From: an uncultured Pelagibacteraceae bacterium
GTDB lineage: Bacteria; Pseudomonadota; Alphaproteobacteria; Pelagibacterales; Pelagibacteraceae
NCBI GenBank assembly: GCA_902597875.1
Contig: CACJZK010000001.1
Span: 134,001-198,000, forward strand
Length of the DNA stretch: 64,000 bases
Reading direction: 5' to 3'
The notes beneath the pieces are model-generated. The model made no database searches, was not told the DNA's origin, and saw only the letters and a list, made by a program, of their open reading frames with translations. Position numbers and translations under genes: made by a program. This document shows positions 27,624 through 38,336 of this stretch, piece after piece (within the stretch, counting starts at the first letter, position 1; every line of letters begins with the position of its first letter).

Positions 27624-28919
27624 ATGAAATTTTTTTTAGCATTTATATTCTTATTTACCAGCCTTGTTAGTAACTGTTTAGCGAATGATGTTATTTTCTT
27701 TATAGAGTCTGCTTATATAAATAATCCTAAGTTGAAAGCTGAAAGAGAAAATTTAAATGCAATAAAAGAAAACGTAAATATTTCCAGAAGTGATTTTTTA
27801 CCTAGCGTCACAGTTACAGGCACGATTGATAGCACAGAGTCAATGGAAAGAACAGATCAATCAGGTTCTGCTCTTCCCGATCTAAGTACTAACACTTCGA
27901 CTAAATCTGTATCAGTAGAACAAAAACTATTTCAAGGATTTCAAGGCTATAATTCTTTGAAAAAATCTAAATTAGAAGTAGAGCAAGCAAATTATAAATT
28001 AAAAAATATTGAACAAGAAATTATTCTAAAATCAGTCATAGCCTATTATGATTATGTTTATAAGTATAAAAGTAGAGAATTTAATTATGCAAATTTAGAT
28101 TTATTTGAAAGGCAAGTAGAATCAGACCGAGCTAGATTACAAAGAGGAGAAATTAGTCTTACAGACTTGTCGCAGTCAGAGTCATCATTAGCTGGTGCGA
28201 ATGCAAATTTTATTTCTGCTGGAAATGAACTTTTAACTGCAAAAACTAATTTTGAAAGAATTATTAGAACGACTGTTCCTGATAATCTTGATAACCAGAC
28301 AGATTTTTTTATTGATTTACCAAATGATTTAAAACAGTGTTTAAGACTGTCTTTAGAAAATAACCCAAAATTGATGCTGGCTAAGCTAGATAAAAAAATA
28401 GCAGAGCGCGATATTAATATAGAGAGATCAAAACTTTCGCCATCCGCATCTATTAATTATTCAAAATCAAAAAGTGACGATTTCAGCGTCACCGTTGATG
28501 ATCTAGAAGAGGAAAGTGTAAAGGCTACTGTTACGTGGCCAATAATAAAAGGAGGGAAAAACTATTCATCATTAAAAAAAGCAAAGTTTAAAAAAAATAA
28601 AATTAGTTTAATTTTAGAAGATACAGTTAATGAAGTTAAAACCGAGACAGCAAATGCTTGGTCCCTTTATCAATCAGCAGAAAGTGTTTTAAGCTCAACT
28701 CAGGCTCAAGTTAAAGCTGCTGAAATTGCTAATGAAGGAATTACAATAGAATACGATACTGGAAATACCAGAACAACTTTAGAGGTTATTCAATCAAGAA
28801 GCTTATTATTGAGTGCAAGAATTGCCAATGCAAAAGCTGAAAGAGACTTTATTGTTTCTAAGTTTGAACTTTTGGCAGTCTTAGGCAATCTCAGCCTAGA
28901 AAATATAAAAAAATCTTAA
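27624..28919 (+). CDS. tolC: TolC family outer membrane efflux protein
   Basis: Outer-membrane channel of type I secretion and RND efflux. The 431-residue protein has a signal peptide ([20 protein letters not shown], cut before NDV). Two OEP repeats follow: the first with [30 protein letters not shown] and [17 protein letters not shown], the second with [30 protein letters not shown] and a [17 protein letters not shown] segment; these are coiled-coil alpha-barrel helices. The C-terminal [20 protein letters not shown] is typical. No adaptor or pump gene is adjacent. Homology is to the TolC branch rather than a specific drug exporter. Confidence 0.88.
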   Translation: MKFFLAFIFLFTSLVSNCLANDVIFFIESAYINNPKLKAERENLNAIKENVNISRSDFLPSVTVTGTIDSTESMERTDQSGSALPDLSTNTSTKSVSVEQKLFQGFQGYNSLKKSKLEVEQANYKLKNIEQEIILKSVIAYYDYVYKYKSREFNYANLDLFERQVESDRARLQRGEISLTDLSQSESSLAGANANFISAGNELLTAKTNFERIIRTTVPDNLDNQTDFFIDLPNDLKQCLRLSLENNPKLMLAKLDKKIAERDINIERSKLSPSASINYSKSKSDDFSVTVDDLEEESVKATVTWPIIKGGKNYSSLKKAKFKKNKISLILEDTVNEVKTETANAWSLYQSAESVLSSTQAQVKAAEIANEGITIEYDTGNTRTTLEVIQSRSLLLSARIANAKAERDFIVSKFELLAVLGNLSLENIKKS

Positions 28920-28948
28920 ATTACCTTTATTTTAAGCCAATATTTAAA

Positions 28949-28977
28949 GTTCTTGAAAAAAAGAACAAAATGTGTAC
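28949..28977 (+). promoter_or_regulatory. Candidate LexA/SOS operator upstream of recA
   Basis: GAAC (28963-28966), seven bases, then GTAC (28974-28977) differs in one base from the alphaproteobacterial LexA box GAAC-N7-GAAC. It overlaps an inverted repeat GTTCTT (28949-28954) / AAGAAC (28961-28966), and a TTGAAA (28953-28958) that could be a -35 element. The site is about 41 bases before the recA ATG. It is a candidate only; no lexA gene is in the window. Confidence 0.4.
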
Positions 28978-29017
28978 ATTTATAGTATCGATTCGTTATA
29001 AAAAAAAAGGATATAAA

Positions 29018-30115
29018 ATGAATAAAAACAATTTAAAAGTAGTCAAGTCAGACAATAAAAAAGAACAAGAATTAAAAGAAAAAAAGAAGTCACTAGAAGC
29101 TGCAATTAGTCAAATAGACCAAAATTTTGGAAAAGGTTCAGTAATGAGATTGGGCCAGCAACAAGCTTTAGATATTGAGTCAGTTTCAACAGGATCTCTA
29201 AGCCTGGACTTAGCTCTTGGAATAGGCGGCTTACCAAAAGGCAGAATTATTGAAATATATGGCCCTGAGTCATCTGGAAAAACGACATTAGCTCTTCAAG
29301 TTGTTGCAGAAGCACAAAAAGTAGGAGGGACGTGTGCATTTGTAGATGCAGAACATGCTATGGATCCTGTGTATGCTAAAAAATTAGGCGTAAAAACTGA
29401 CGAGCTTTTAATTTCTCAACCAGATACAGGAGAACAAGCTTTAGAAATAGCTGATACATTAATTAAATCTGGATCTATATCAGTTTTAGTTGTTGACTCA
29501 GTTGCGGCATTAACCCCTAAAGCAGAATTAGAAGGAGAAATGGGTGATCATCACGTTGGTTTACAATCGCGGTTAATGAGCCAAGCATTAAGGAAAATAA
29601 CAGGCTCGGTAGCAAAATCAAATACAATGGTAGTTTTTATAAATCAAATAAGAATGAAAATAGGTGTTATGTTTGGAAACCCCGAGACAACATCTGGTGG
29701 TAACGCTCTAAAATTTTACTCTTCGGTGAGAATGGACATTAGAAGAATAGGCGCAATAAAAGACAAAGACCAAATAATCGGAAATTCTACAAGAGTTAAG
29801 GTTATTAAAAATAAAGTAGCGCCACCATTTAAAGTAGTAGAATTTGATCTAATGTATGGAAAAGGTATTAGTAAAACAGGAGAACTAATAGATTTAGGCG
29901 CAAAAGCAGAAGTCGTTGAAAAATCTGGCGCCTGGTATTCTTATAAAGGAGAAAAAATAGGACAAGGTAGAGAAAATGCAAAAATCTATTTAGAAAAAAA
30001 TCCTAAAGTAGCCGATGAAATAGAAAAAACAATTAGAGATAAAGCTGGATTAATTTCAAAAAAAATAGAAGGTAATCCATCTCCAAAAGAAAAAATTAGC
30101 GATAAAGAAGAATAA
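29018..30115 (+). CDS. recA: Recombinase RecA
   Basis: DNA-dependent ATPase for homologous recombination and SOS induction. The frame opens at 28970, but ATG 29018 (MNKNNLK) has AAGG at 29007-29010, seven bases upstream, giving 365 residues, the usual size. Motifs: GKGSVMRLG, Walker [39 protein letters not shown] (Walker B and L1 entry), [26 protein letters not shown] (L2). The C-terminal tail is acidic/basic and short. Flanked by its own upstream candidate operator and a downstream hairpin, so it is likely monocistronic. Confidence 0.98.
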   Translation: MNKNNLKVVKSDNKKEQELKEKKKSLEAAISQIDQNFGKGSVMRLGQQQALDIESVSTGSLSLDLALGIGGLPKGRIIEIYGPESSGKTTLALQVVAEAQKVGGTCAFVDAEHAMDPVYAKKLGVKTDELLISQPDTGEQALEIADTLIKSGSISVLVVDSVAALTPKAELEGEMGDHHVGLQSRLMSQALRKITGSVAKSNTMVVFINQIRMKIGVMFGNPETTSGGNALKFYSSVRMDIRRIGAIKDKDQIIGNSTRVKVIKNKVAPPFKVVEFDLMYGKGISKTGELIDLGAKAEVVEKSGAWYSYKGEKIGQGRENAKIYLEKNPKVADEIEKTIRDKAGLISKKIEGNPSPKEKISDKEE

Positions 30116-30138
30116 AACTTCTGACATCTTGTGTCTAA

Positions 30139-30166
30139 AACGAAAGGTCTTTAAGACCTTTCGTTT
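30139..30166 (+). terminator. Hairpin terminator after recA
   Basis: AACGAAAGGTCTT (30139-30151) is perfectly complementary to AAGACCTTTCGTT (30153-30165) around a central T, so the formal 13-bp arms would open to a small loop. Only a TTT followed by CCC comes after, so the T tract is weak. It lies 24 bases after the recA stop and probably ends that transcript or protects its 3' end. Confidence 0.7.
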
Positions 30167-30304
30167 CCCATAAATATAAATTACCTTATATAGATTTATT
30201 CAACTTTGAGTGATAATTTTTACAATCTAGAATTGAGTTTATAAAAAATATTTCTGTACAAAGTTTTTTTAAGAGGATTTAATAGGAAATAACATGGAGG
30301 ATAA
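30167..30304 (+). promoter_or_regulatory. Leader/promoter region of aldehyde dehydrogenase
   Basis: This AT-rich spacer between the recA hairpin and the aldehyde dehydrogenase must hold the promoter for the latter. Several TTGAGT and TTATAA-like elements occur (around 30206-30255), but no pair stands out. A strong Shine-Dalgarno site GGAGG is present at 30296-30300, four bases from the ATG, one of the few such sites in this window, which suggests high expression. Confidence 0.45.
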
Positions 30305-31858
30305 ATGAGCACACAACAATCAAGTAGCTCGAAAATGTCATCTTCTCTAGATACCTCTCACTTAAAGGTTAAATTTCCATTTAAAGCCAAGTATGGAAAC
30401 TACATTAATGGAAAATTTGTAGAACCTAAATCAGGAAAGTATTTTGATAATACTACTCCGATTACAAATGAAGTTATCTGCAAGGTGCCACGATCGAATG
30501 AAAAAGATATTGATTTTGCTTTAGATGCAGCACATGCAGCTTTTCCAACTTGGGGAAAGACTTCAATTACTGAGAGATCCAATATTCTCAATAAAATTGC
30601 TGATAAAATAGAGCAAAACCTTAATCTATTAGCAACAGCAGAGTGTTTAGATAACGGTAAGCCTATCAGGGAATGTATGGCAGCCGATCTACCATTGGTG
30701 ATAGACCATTGGAGATACTTTGCAGGAGTTATAAGAGCGGAAGAGGGTTCTGTAGCAGAAATAAGTAACAGCGAATATTCTTATCATATACCTGAACCAC
30801 TTGGAGTAGTTGGACAAATTATACCTTGGAACTTTCCACTGCTTATGGCTACATGGAAATTGGCACCAGCACTAGCTGCAGGAAACTGCGTAGTGTTAAA
30901 GCCAGCGGAGCAAACACCAGCTTCTATTATGATATTAATGGAAATTATTGGTGATTTGTTACCCAAAGGAGTTGTTAACGTAGTAAGTGGTTATGGTCTT
31001 GAAGCAGGTAAACCTTTAGCTTCTTCTAAAAGAATTAAGAAGATAGCTTTTACAGGTGAAACTACTACTGGACGTTTAATCATGCAATATGCATCTCAAA
31101 ACTTAATTCCTATAACATTAGAATTAGGAGGAAAATCTCCTAACATTTTCTTTGAAGATGTTATGGATAAAGATGATGACTTTTTTGACAAATGTCTAGA
31201 AGGTTTTGCTATGTTTACTCTTAACCAGGGTGAAGTATGTACTTGTCCAAGCAGAGTACTAGTTCAAGAGTCTATTTATGACAAATTCATGAAAAAGGCT
31301 ATAGCTAGAACAAAAGCTGTCAAACAAGACAATCCTTTAAAAATGGAAACTATGATAGGAGCTCAAGCTTCTTTAGAACAAATGGAAAAAATTAAATCTT
31401 ATCTAGATTTAGGTAAGAAAGAAGGTGCCAAAGTTCTAACTGGAGGAAGTGTTGCTAAACTAAATAGCGGTTTGGAAAAAGGAAACTATATCCAACCAAC
31501 TATTTTTGAAGGAAATAACAAAATGCGAATATTCCAAGAGGAAATCTTTGGACCGGTAGTTTCGGTTACTAAGTTTAAAGATGAAGCTGAAGCATTAGAA
31601 ATTGCTAATGATACTCTTTATGGTTTAGGTGCAGGTGTTTGGACTAGAAATGGTAATCTTGCCTACAGAATGGGAAGAGAGATACAAGCAGGTAGAGTTT
31701 GGACAAACTGTTATCATGCTTATCCTGCTCATGCTGCTTTTGGCGGATATAAGCAATCTGGTATCGGAAGAGAAACTCACAAAATGATGTTAAATCATTA
31801 CAGACAAGTTAAAAATTTACACGTGTCTTATAGTGAGAAAAAATTGGGCTTCTTTTAA
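30305..31858 (+). CDS. aldB: NAD(P)-dependent aldehyde dehydrogenase, AldB/ExaC/AcoD type
   Basis: Oxidises acetaldehyde or similar short aldehydes to the acid. The 517-residue protein has a serine-rich N-terminal tail, then [13 protein letters not shown], the NAD site [21 protein letters not shown], the general base in [12 protein letters not shown], and the catalytic Cys312 in [11 protein letters not shown], a sequence typical of the AldB/AcoD group. EEIFGPV and [11 protein letters not shown] close the fold. The DUF779 gene downstream is the usual neighbour of this group. The strong ribosome-binding site suggests an abundant enzyme. Confidence 0.93.
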   Translation: MSTQQSSSSKMSSSLDTSHLKVKFPFKAKYGNYINGKFVEPKSGKYFDNTTPITNEVICKVPRSNEKDIDFALDAAHAAFPTWGKTSITERSNILNKIADKIEQNLNLLATAECLDNGKPIRECMAADLPLVIDHWRYFAGVIRAEEGSVAEISNSEYSYHIPEPLGVVGQIIPWNFPLLMATWKLAPALAAGNCVVLKPAEQTPASIMILMEIIGDLLPKGVVNVVSGYGLEAGKPLASSKRIKKIAFTGETTTGRLIMQYASQNLIPITLELGGKSPNIFFEDVMDKDDDFFDKCLEGFAMFTLNQGEVCTCPSRVLVQESIYDKFMKKAIARTKAVKQDNPLKMETMIGAQASLEQMEKIKSYLDLGKKEGAKVLTGGSVAKLNSGLEKGNYIQPTIFEGNNKMRIFQEEIFGPVVSVTKFKDEAEALEIANDTLYGLGAGVWTRNGNLAYRMGREIQAGRVWTNCYHAYPAHAAFGGYKQSGIGRETHKMMLNHYRQVKNLHVSYSEKKLGFF

Positions 31859-31873
31859 CCAATAATATATAAT

Positions 31874-31898
31874 GGCCCATGATTCTAAATCATGGGCC
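31874..31898 (+). repeat. Perfect 11-bp hairpin between aldB and DUF779 gene
   Basis: GGCCCATGATT (31874-31884), loop CTA, AATCATGGGCC (31888-31898). The stem is perfect and GC-rich at its base, far above the local composition. No T run follows; the DUF779 ATG at 31910 comes 11 bases later. An in-frame ATG at 31892 lies inside the 3' arm. It is probably an mRNA element that stabilises the upstream message or controls translation of the downstream gene. Confidence 0.8.
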
Positions 31899-31909
31899 GA
31901 AATATTAAA

Positions 31910-32266
31910 ATGAAAGTATCAGCCACATTATCAGCAAAGAAATTGCTTAGTGAACTAAAAAAAGTTCATGGAGACGATCTTTTATTTCATCAATCTGGAG
32001 GTTGTTGTGATGGCAGTGCTCCAATGTGTTTTCCTGCAAATGAGTACATGGTTGGAAATAGCGATGTAAAATTAGGGGAAATAGATGGAACTCCATTTTA
32101 CATTAATGAAGAACAATATGAAAAATGGAAACACACAGATCTTACTATAGATGCCGTAAAAGGCATTGGTGGGATGTTTTCATTAGATAATGGTACTGGA
32201 CAGAGATTTCTTACAAAGTCAGAAATCTGCGTTGTTGTTGATAACGGCAAGAAAAAAACTAACTAA
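31910..32266 (+). CDS. DUF779 protein, aldehyde dehydrogenase-associated
   Basis: A 118-residue protein of the DUF779 family, commonly encoded directly after AldB/ExaC-type aldehyde dehydrogenases; its biochemical role is not established. Visible features are SATLSAKKLLSELKKVHGDDLLFHQSGGCCDGSAPMCFP, with a paired cysteine motif (GGCCDGSxPMC) that may bind metal, and GIGGMFSLDNGTGQRF. The frame can be opened at ATG 31892, but that codon is within a hairpin stem and the family begins near ATG 31910. There is no obvious Shine-Dalgarno site, so it may rely on coupling to aldB. Confidence 0.85.
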   Translation: MKVSATLSAKKLLSELKKVHGDDLLFHQSGGCCDGSAPMCFPANEYMVGNSDVKLGEIDGTPFYINEEQYEKWKHTDLTIDAVKGIGGMFSLDNGTGQRFLTKSEICVVVDNGKKKTN

Positions 32267-32309
32267 TCTCTTTATAGACAACTTCATAAATATCTGTATT
32301 TAATATTAT

Positions 32310-34985
32310 ATGAGCCAATTTTTATTGACTGATATAAGAAAAAAATTTCTTAATTATTTTAAGAAAAATAGTCATGAAATAGTAGACTCAAGCAATTTGG
32401 TTCCAAACAATGATCCTACCTTAATGTTTACAAATTCAGGAATGGTTCAGTTTAAAAACGTTTTTACAGGTTTAGAAAAAAGACCATATAAAAGGGCTAC
32501 TACATCTCAAAAGTGTGTAAGAGCAGGAGGAAAGCATAACGATTTAGAAAATGTGGGCTATACTCCGAGACATCATACATTTTTTGAAATGTTGGGCAAT
32601 TTTTCTTTTGGTGATTATTTTAAAGAGCAAGCTATAGATCATGCTTGGAAATTATTAACCAAAGATTTTGGACTACCAAAAGAAAAACTTTCTGTAACTG
32701 TTTTTCATGAAGATGAAGATTCTTTTAAACTTTGGAAAAAAATTGCTGGTTTAAGTGAAGAAAAGATAGTTAAAATTTCAACATCAGATAACTTTTGGTC
32801 TATGGGAGATACTGGTCCATGTGGACCTTGTTCAGAAATATTTTATGATCATGGAGACAAACTTAAAGGGGGGCCTCCAGGTAGCACCGATCAAGATGGA
32901 GATAGATTTATAGAAATATGGAACCTAGTTTTTATGCAGTACGAACAAGTTTCAAAAGAAAAAAGAATAAATTTACCCAAACCTTCAGTAGATACTGGGA
33001 TGGGTCTTGAAAGAATGACCGCAGTTCTTCAGGGAACTCATGACAATTATAATATTGATCACTTTAAGAAAATTATTAATGCTTCATCTGATATAATTAA
33101 AGTACCAATAAATAAAAATACCATAGCTAGCCATAGAGTAATTTCAGATCATTTAAGAGCTAGCAGTTTTTTAATAGCAGAAGGAATATTACCTTCAAAC
33201 GAAGGGAGAGGATATGTTCTGAGAAGAATAATGAGAAGAGGCATGAGGCATGCACATTCACTAGGAAGCAAGTCTCCCATTTTTTATAAACTTTTTGAAG
33301 TTTTACTTAATGAAATGCAGAGTAGTTATCCAGAATTAAAAATAGGTAGAGATCTTATAATTGAAACTTTAAAAAATGAAGAAGAAAAATTCTCCTCTCT
33401 ACTTGAAAGAGGTATAAAAATTTTAGATGAAAATTTAAATAAAGTTCAAAACAATACACTACCTGGTTCAGTAGCTTTTAAATTGTACGATACTTATGGT
33501 TTTCCAATAGACTTAACAGCTGACATTCTAAGAACTAAAAACATCAAAGTTGATCATATTACATTTGAAAAAGAAATGGAAAAAAGCAAAGCTTTAGCTA
33601 GAGCTAATTGGAAAGGTTCTGGAGACAAGTCAGTCGAGGAAAAATGGTTTAAAATTAGAGATGAATTAAAACCAACAGAATTTTTGGGATATGAATTTGA
33701 TAAAGCAGAAGGGGTTATTCTAAAAATTTCTAAAGACAATAAGTTTGTTGATAAAGCAAACGATGGAGACCAGATAGAAATTATCACAAACCAAACTCCT
33801 TTTTATGGAGAGTCAGGCGGTCAAGTTGGGGATCAAGGAGTAATGTTTAACTCTGATTGTAAAATAAATATAACTGATACTCAAAAAAAAATGGGAGATC
33901 TTTTTGTTCATACAGGTGAAATTAAAAAAGGTTCGATAAAGATTGGTCAAAGCGTTAATTTAGAAATAGATGTAGAAAAAAGAAATAATTCTAAAGCCAA
34001 TCATTCTGCAACTCATTTACTGCACGAGTCTTTAAGAAGGACTTTAGGCAAACATGTAACTCAAAAAGGATCATTAGTGTCTCCAGAAAGACTAAGGTTT
34101 GATTTTAGTCATAATAAACCTATAGAAAAAGAAGAGATGAATAAAATAAATAAAGTTGTAAATGAAATAGTAGAAGGTTCGACTGAAGTACAAACAAGAA
34201 TAATGACACCTAATGAAGCTATAAAATTGGGGGCTTTAGCTCTTTTTGGAGAAAAATATGGAGAAGAAGTAAGAGTAGTTTTCATGGGAAAAGAGGCTAA
34301 TGGTTTCTTTTCAACCGAGTTATGTGGAGGAACACATGTTAAAAATACGAAAGAAGTCGGAAAATTTAGAGTTGTTAGCCAGTCGTCAATTGCATCTGGT
34401 GTAAGAAGAGTAGAGGCTTTAAGAGACAAACAGCTTATGGAGTTTGAAAAATCTCAAGAAAAAGACAAAACATTAAAAGAAAAAACAACCAAAGAACAGT
34501 TAGAAAAAATTAAAAAAGAACTATTAAATTATAAAGTTAAGCCAGATTTAAATGAAAATAAAGATTTAGTAGAAAATTTGAAAAATTTAAATAAACAATT
34601 TGAAAAAATAAAAATTCAAAGCGTTATTAAGGATAAAAATAAAAATAAAATTAAAGACAAAAAAATCAGTGATTTTATAATTAGAGAACAAGTTCTAAGC
34701 GATTTTCCGCCTAAAGAATTAAGAAGTGTAATTGATCAAGGAAAAAAAGATATTAAAAAAGGTATAATAATAAGTATTTCTACTTTTGAGGAAAAAGTTG
34801 GAGTTGCTGTTGGAGTTACAAACGATCTTATTTCAAAATATAATGCAGTTGAATTTGTAAAAATTGCTTCTGAAATACTTGGTGGAAAAGGCGGGGGCGG
34901 CAGAAAAGACTTTGCTCAAGCGGGAGGAACCAATACAAATAAAATTGAGGAAGCTTTTAAAGCGATAACTGATAAAATTAGTTAA
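32310..34985 (+). CDS. alaS: Alanyl-tRNA synthetase
   Basis: Class II synthetase of 891 residues with all modules. Catalytic domain: [66 protein letters not shown]. Editing domain zinc ligands: [12 protein letters not shown] and ELCGGTHV. The C-Ala domain ends with [17 protein letters not shown] lysine-rich linker (about residues 710-800) replaces the usual coiled coil. It converges on icd with an eight-base overlap of the stops. Confidence 0.97.
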   Translation: MSQFLLTDIRKKFLNYFKKNSHEIVDSSNLVPNNDPTLMFTNSGMVQFKNVFTGLEKRPYKRATTSQKCVRAGGKHNDLENVGYTPRHHTFFEMLGNFSFGDYFKEQAIDHAWKLLTKDFGLPKEKLSVTVFHEDEDSFKLWKKIAGLSEEKIVKISTSDNFWSMGDTGPCGPCSEIFYDHGDKLKGGPPGSTDQDGDRFIEIWNLVFMQYEQVSKEKRINLPKPSVDTGMGLERMTAVLQGTHDNYNIDHFKKIINASSDIIKVPINKNTIASHRVISDHLRASSFLIAEGILPSNEGRGYVLRRIMRRGMRHAHSLGSKSPIFYKLFEVLLNEMQSSYPELKIGRDLIIETLKNEEEKFSSLLERGIKILDENLNKVQNNTLPGSVAFKLYDTYGFPIDLTADILRTKNIKVDHITFEKEMEKSKALARANWKGSGDKSVEEKWFKIRDELKPTEFLGYEFDKAEGVILKISKDNKFVDKANDGDQIEIITNQTPFYGESGGQVGDQGVMFNSDCKINITDTQKKMGDLFVHTGEIKKGSIKIGQSVNLEIDVEKRNNSKANHSATHLLHESLRRTLGKHVTQKGSLVSPERLRFDFSHNKPIEKEEMNKINKVVNEIVEGSTEVQTRIMTPNEAIKLGALALFGEKYGEEVRVVFMGKEANGFFSTELCGGTHVKNTKEVGKFRVVSQSSIASGVRRVEALRDKQLMEFEKSQEKDKTLKEKTTKEQLEKIKKELLNYKVKPDLNENKDLVENLKNLNKQFEKIKIQSVIKDKNKNKIKDKKISDFIIREQVLSDFPPKELRSVIDQGKKDIKKGIIISISTFEEKVGVAVGVTNDLISKYNAVEFVKIASEILGGKGGGGRKDFAQAGGTNTNKIEEAFKAITDKIS

Positions 34986-36192
34986 GTTTTTTTTTAAGAT
35001 TTGAGTCTATTGCTTCTAAAAATTGATTAGTTGTTAAAAATTTTTGATCTTTACCGATTAATATCGCCAAATCTTTAGTCATAGAACCGCTTTCAACAGT
35101 TTCTATACAAACTTTTTCAAGAGATTGAGAAAATTTGATTAATTCTTGGTTGCCATCAAGGTTCCCTCTATGAGACAATCCTCTTGTCCAAGCAAAAATA
35201 GAAGCTATAGGGTTTGTAGATGTTTCCTTTCCTGCCTGGTGCTGTCTATAATGTCTCGTTACAGTCCCATGAGCAGCCTCTGCTTCAGCTACTTTACCAT
35301 CAGGTGTTCTAAGAACACTAGTCATTAAACCCAGCGAGCCATATCCTTGCGCAACAGTATCAGACTGAACATCTCCATCATAATTTTTACAAGCCCAAAT
35401 ATACTTTCCACTCCATTTCATTGCGCAAGCAACCATGTCATCGATCAATCTATGTTCGTAAAATATATCTGCTTTCTCAAATTTATTTTTAAACTCATTT
35501 TGGTAAATTTCTTCAAAAATGTCCTTAAATCTTCCATCATAAGCTTTTAAAATTGTATTTTTTGATGAAAAGTAAACTGGCCATTTTCTAACCAGACCAT
35601 AATTCATGCACGCTCTAGCGAAATCTTTAATAGAATTATCTAAATTATACATAGATAGAGCAATACCAGGGCCATCAAAATTAAAAACTTCATGTTCTAT
35701 TTTATCTTTTCCATTTTCCGACTCCCATTTAACTGTCATTTTTCCTTTTCCTGGAACCTTAAAATCAGTAGCCTTATATTGATCTCCAAATGCGTGTCTT
35801 CCAACTATTACACTATCAGTCCAATGAGGAACTAATCTTGGGACATTTTTACAAATTATTGGCTCTCTAAAAATTGTTCCTCCAACAATATTTCTTATCG
35901 TTCCATTAGGAGATCTCCACATTTTCTTTAATTTGAATTCTTTGACTCGTGCCTCATCTGGAGTGATAGTTGCACATTTAACTCCAGCTCCATATTTTTG
36001 AATTGCTTTAGCACAATCTATTGTTACCTGATCATTAGTTTTATCTCTATTTTCAATACTCAGATCGTAGTATTTTAGATTGATATCTAAATAAGGTTTA
36101 ATGAGTTTGTTTTTGATAAATGACCAAATAATCCTAGTCATTTCATCGCCATCAAGCTCAACTACTGGGTTTTTAACTATAATTTTTGCCAT
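34978..36192 (-). CDS. icd: NADP-dependent isocitrate dehydrogenase (eukaryote-like type)
   Basis: TCA-cycle oxidation of isocitrate to 2-oxoglutarate. The frame extends to 36246, but ATG 36192 ([21 protein letters not shown]) is the family start, giving 404 residues. Motifs: [28 protein letters not shown] (isocitrate-binding SxNxxxR), [48 protein letters not shown], and [31 protein letters not shown]. This is the homodimeric type II branch shared with mitochondria, as in other alphaproteobacteria, rather than the E. coli Icd type. Confidence 0.95.
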   Translation of the reverse strand: MAKIIVKNPVVELDGDEMTRIIWSFIKNKLIKPYLDINLKYYDLSIENRDKTNDQVTIDCAKAIQKYGAGVKCATITPDEARVKEFKLKKMWRSPNGTIRNIVGGTIFREPIICKNVPRLVPHWTDSVIVGRHAFGDQYKATDFKVPGKGKMTVKWESENGKDKIEHEVFNFDGPGIALSMYNLDNSIKDFARACMNYGLVRKWPVYFSSKNTILKAYDGRFKDIFEEIYQNEFKNKFEKADIFYEHRLIDDMVACAMKWSGKYIWACKNYDGDVQSDTVAQGYGSLGLMTSVLRTPDGKVAEAEAAHGTVTRHYRQHQAGKETSTNPIASIFAWTRGLSHRGNLDGNQELIKFSQSLEKVCIETVESGSMTKDLAILIGKDQKFLTTNQFLEAIDSNLKKKLN

Positions 36193-36256
36193 AAATATAG
36201 ATTGATTAAGCAGGATTTTTATACATATTAGGAAAAAAATTAGCAAACTTAAAATT

Positions 36257-36907
36257 ATGTTTAATACAATTTTTCCAAATATTCACAAAGAAGGCTATAA
36301 ATTTTTAGCTATTTCTATAATTGCAACATTTTTAGTTTTGCTTTTTTCAAAGTTTCTTGGCTCAATTTTCATTTTACTTACTATCTGGGTTTATTATTTT
36401 TTTAGGGATCCTGAAAGAGTGTCAATAAATGATGATAAGTTCTTAGTAAGCCCAGCTGATGGTATTATTTCAGGAATAACAGAAGTTGAAGGCCCAGCAG
36501 AATTAAACCTCGAAAACAAAAAATTTACAAGGGTAAGTATATTTATGAATGTGTTTGATTGTCATGTAAATAGAATGCCATCATCAGGAACAGTTGAAGA
36601 AATTTTTTACAAACCTGGAAAATTTTTAAATGCATCTCTAGATAAAGCTAGTGAGGAAAATGAAAGAAATTATTATAAGTTAAAAACTGAAAAAAATGAT
36701 GACGAAATTATCATAGTTCAAATAGCCGGTCTAATAGCTAGACGAATAGTTTGTGAAGTAAATAAAGATCAGCAATTAAACCAAGGTGACAGAATAGGAA
36801 TGATAAGGTTTGGAAGTAGAGTCGATCTTTATTTTAACAATAGAAAAATTTTAGCTAAAGTAGGACAAAAGACTACAGCAGGTGAAAGTTTAATAGCAGA
36901 AAGTTAA
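36257..36907 (+). CDS. psd: Phosphatidylserine decarboxylase (short, soluble-type PSD)
   Basis: Makes phosphatidylethanolamine from phosphatidylserine. The 216-residue proenzyme self-cleaves at Gly-Ser in [12 protein letters not shown] (near residue 186-187), producing the pyruvoyl group. Other features: an N-terminal membrane segment ([21 protein letters not shown]), [38 protein letters not shown] and [13 protein letters not shown]. The gene is followed at zero spacing by pssA, the enzyme for the preceding step. Confidence 0.93.
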   Translation: MFNTIFPNIHKEGYKFLAISIIATFLVLLFSKFLGSIFILLTIWVYYFFRDPERVSINDDKFLVSPADGIISGITEVEGPAELNLENKKFTRVSIFMNVFDCHVNRMPSSGTVEEIFYKPGKFLNASLDKASEENERNYYKLKTEKNDDEIIIVQIAGLIARRIVCEVNKDQQLNQGDRIGMIRFGSRVDLYFNNRKILAKVGQKTTAGESLIAES

Positions 36908-37693
36908 ATGCAAACAAAAAGAACCTTTAAAATAGTTTCATCAAAAAAAACTCGTTACATATTACCTAATATACTTACCTTAGTGGGGGTTTGTTTAGGA
37001 ATAAGTTCAATAAAATTTTCTTTAGATCAAAATTATTCATTAGCTATAACATTACTTTTAATTGCAGCAGTATTAGATGGACTAGATGGTAGAGTCGCTA
37101 GACTAATTGATGGTACATCAGAGTTTGGCAAAGAATTAGACTCCCTTACTGATTTTGTTAGCTTTGGAATTGCTCCTGCATTTATTTTATATTTCTGGGA
37201 ATTAAATAATTACGGAAGAATAGGTTGGGCGATTACTTTATTATTTTCAGTGTGTTGCGTTTTAAGATTAGCAAGATTTAACTTGACGAAAACAAATCAC
37301 GATCAAAAATGGAAAATAAACTTTTTTGAGGGAGTGCCTTCCCCGGCTGGAGCTATATTAGTACTGTTACCTTTGATTTACGATTTATCTAATTTTAAAA
37401 TTAATTATGATGTTAAAATTTTGACTCCTTACTTAGCAGTATTTATATCATTCTTATTAATCAGCAAAATTCCAACCTTTTCTTTTAAAAAAATCGCTGT
37501 TCCGAGAAAACTAACAATTTTTTTATTTTTAGGAATAGGTATAACCTCAATATCTCTAATATTTTTTACTTTTGAAACTTTATTAATTGGCGGATTAATT
37601 TATCTATTACTAATCCCTATTGGAATTTTCTTTTATAGAAAAAGTAATTTTAACAAAACATCATTAGAGGACGAGCATGAAGATATTTTATAA
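36908..37693 (+). CDS. pssA: CDP-diacylglycerol-serine O-phosphatidyltransferase
   Basis: Integral membrane enzyme that makes phosphatidylserine from CDP-diacylglycerol and serine. The 261-residue protein carries the CDP-alcohol phosphotransferase signature DGLDGRVARLIDGTSEFGKELDSLTD (D-G-x2-A-R-x8-G-x3-D-x3-D) near residues 58-83, with about eight hydrophobic helices. ILPNILTLVGVCLGISSIKFS precedes it. Together with psd this forms the PE pathway. The stop overlaps the rlmE start by one base. Confidence 0.92.
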   Translation: MQTKRTFKIVSSKKTRYILPNILTLVGVCLGISSIKFSLDQNYSLAITLLLIAAVLDGLDGRVARLIDGTSEFGKELDSLTDFVSFGIAPAFILYFWELNNYGRIGWAITLLFSVCCVLRLARFNLTKTNHDQKWKINFFEGVPSPAGAILVLLPLIYDLSNFKINYDVKILTPYLAVFISFLLISKIPTFSFKKIAVPRKLTIFLFLGIGITSISLIFFTFETLLIGGLIYLLLIPIGIFFYRKSNFNKTSLEDEHEDIL

Positions 37694-38310
37694 TGAAAAA
37701 AAACAAAAGTTCAAAAAGCTGGATTATAAAACAACACAGAGATCCTTTTTTTAAAAAATCAAAAACTTTAGGCTATCGTTCTAGATCTGCTTTCAAACTC
37801 ATAGAGTTAAATGAAAAATTTAAATTTATTAAAAACAATTCAAATCTCTTAGATATAGGTTCTAGCCCAGGAGGCTGGTCTCAAATTGCCTCATCTATTA
37901 TAAAAAATGGGAAAATTGTAGCTGTAGATAAAAAACCTATGAAAGAGGTTAAAAATGTTATTTTTTTTCAAAAAGATTTCACAGATAATGAATTACAAAA
38001 GGAAATAAAAAAAACTTTCGGGGGTAAAATTGACATAGTTGTGTCTGATATGGCTTCTGAAACCACAGGAAATAAGAGCTTAGATTGCATACGTACAAAT
38101 TTATTGTGCTCTGAAGTTATAAATTTTTCTATATCTATTTTAAAACAAAGGGGGATTTTGGTGTCTAAAGTTTTTATGGGAGAGGATTTTTTAGAGATAA
38201 GAGAATTAGCTAAAAAGAAATTTAAAAACGTAGAATTTTATAAGCCAAAATCAAGTCGTAGCGAGTCCAAAGAAACATATATACACTGCGAAACATTAAA
38301 CACTTTATAA
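37693..38310 (+). CDS. rlmE: 23S rRNA (uridine-2'-O)-methyltransferase RlmE/FtsJ
   Basis: Methylates U2552 in the A loop of 23S rRNA. The 205-residue protein has SSKSWIIKQHRDPFFKKSKTLGYRSRSAFKLIEL (with the first catalytic Lys), the SAM site LLDIGSSPGGWSQIAS, DIVVSDMASETTGN (catalytic Asp), GILVSKVFMGED (Lys) and ETYIHCE (Glu), i.e. the K-D-K-E tetrad. It is co-translated with pssA by a one-base overlap, an unusual coupling of lipid and rRNA modification genes. Confidence 0.93.
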   Translation: MKKNKSSKSWIIKQHRDPFFKKSKTLGYRSRSAFKLIELNEKFKFIKNNSNLLDIGSSPGGWSQIASSIIKNGKIVAVDKKPMKEVKNVIFFQKDFTDNELQKEIKKTFGGKIDIVVSDMASETTGNKSLDCIRTNLLCSEVINFSISILKQRGILVSKVFMGEDFLEIRELAKKKFKNVEFYKPKSSRSESKETYIHCETLNTL

Positions 38311-38336
38311 AATTTTAAAATTGTATATAAGTTTAT

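Noticed and set aside
34109-34429. 106-codon frame antisense to alaS, and similar antisense frames (for example 9892-10092, 23923-24123, 46846-47157)
   Set aside because: They lie fully inside well-identified genes, show no domain and have no ribosome-binding site; AT-rich coding DNA often gives such shadows.
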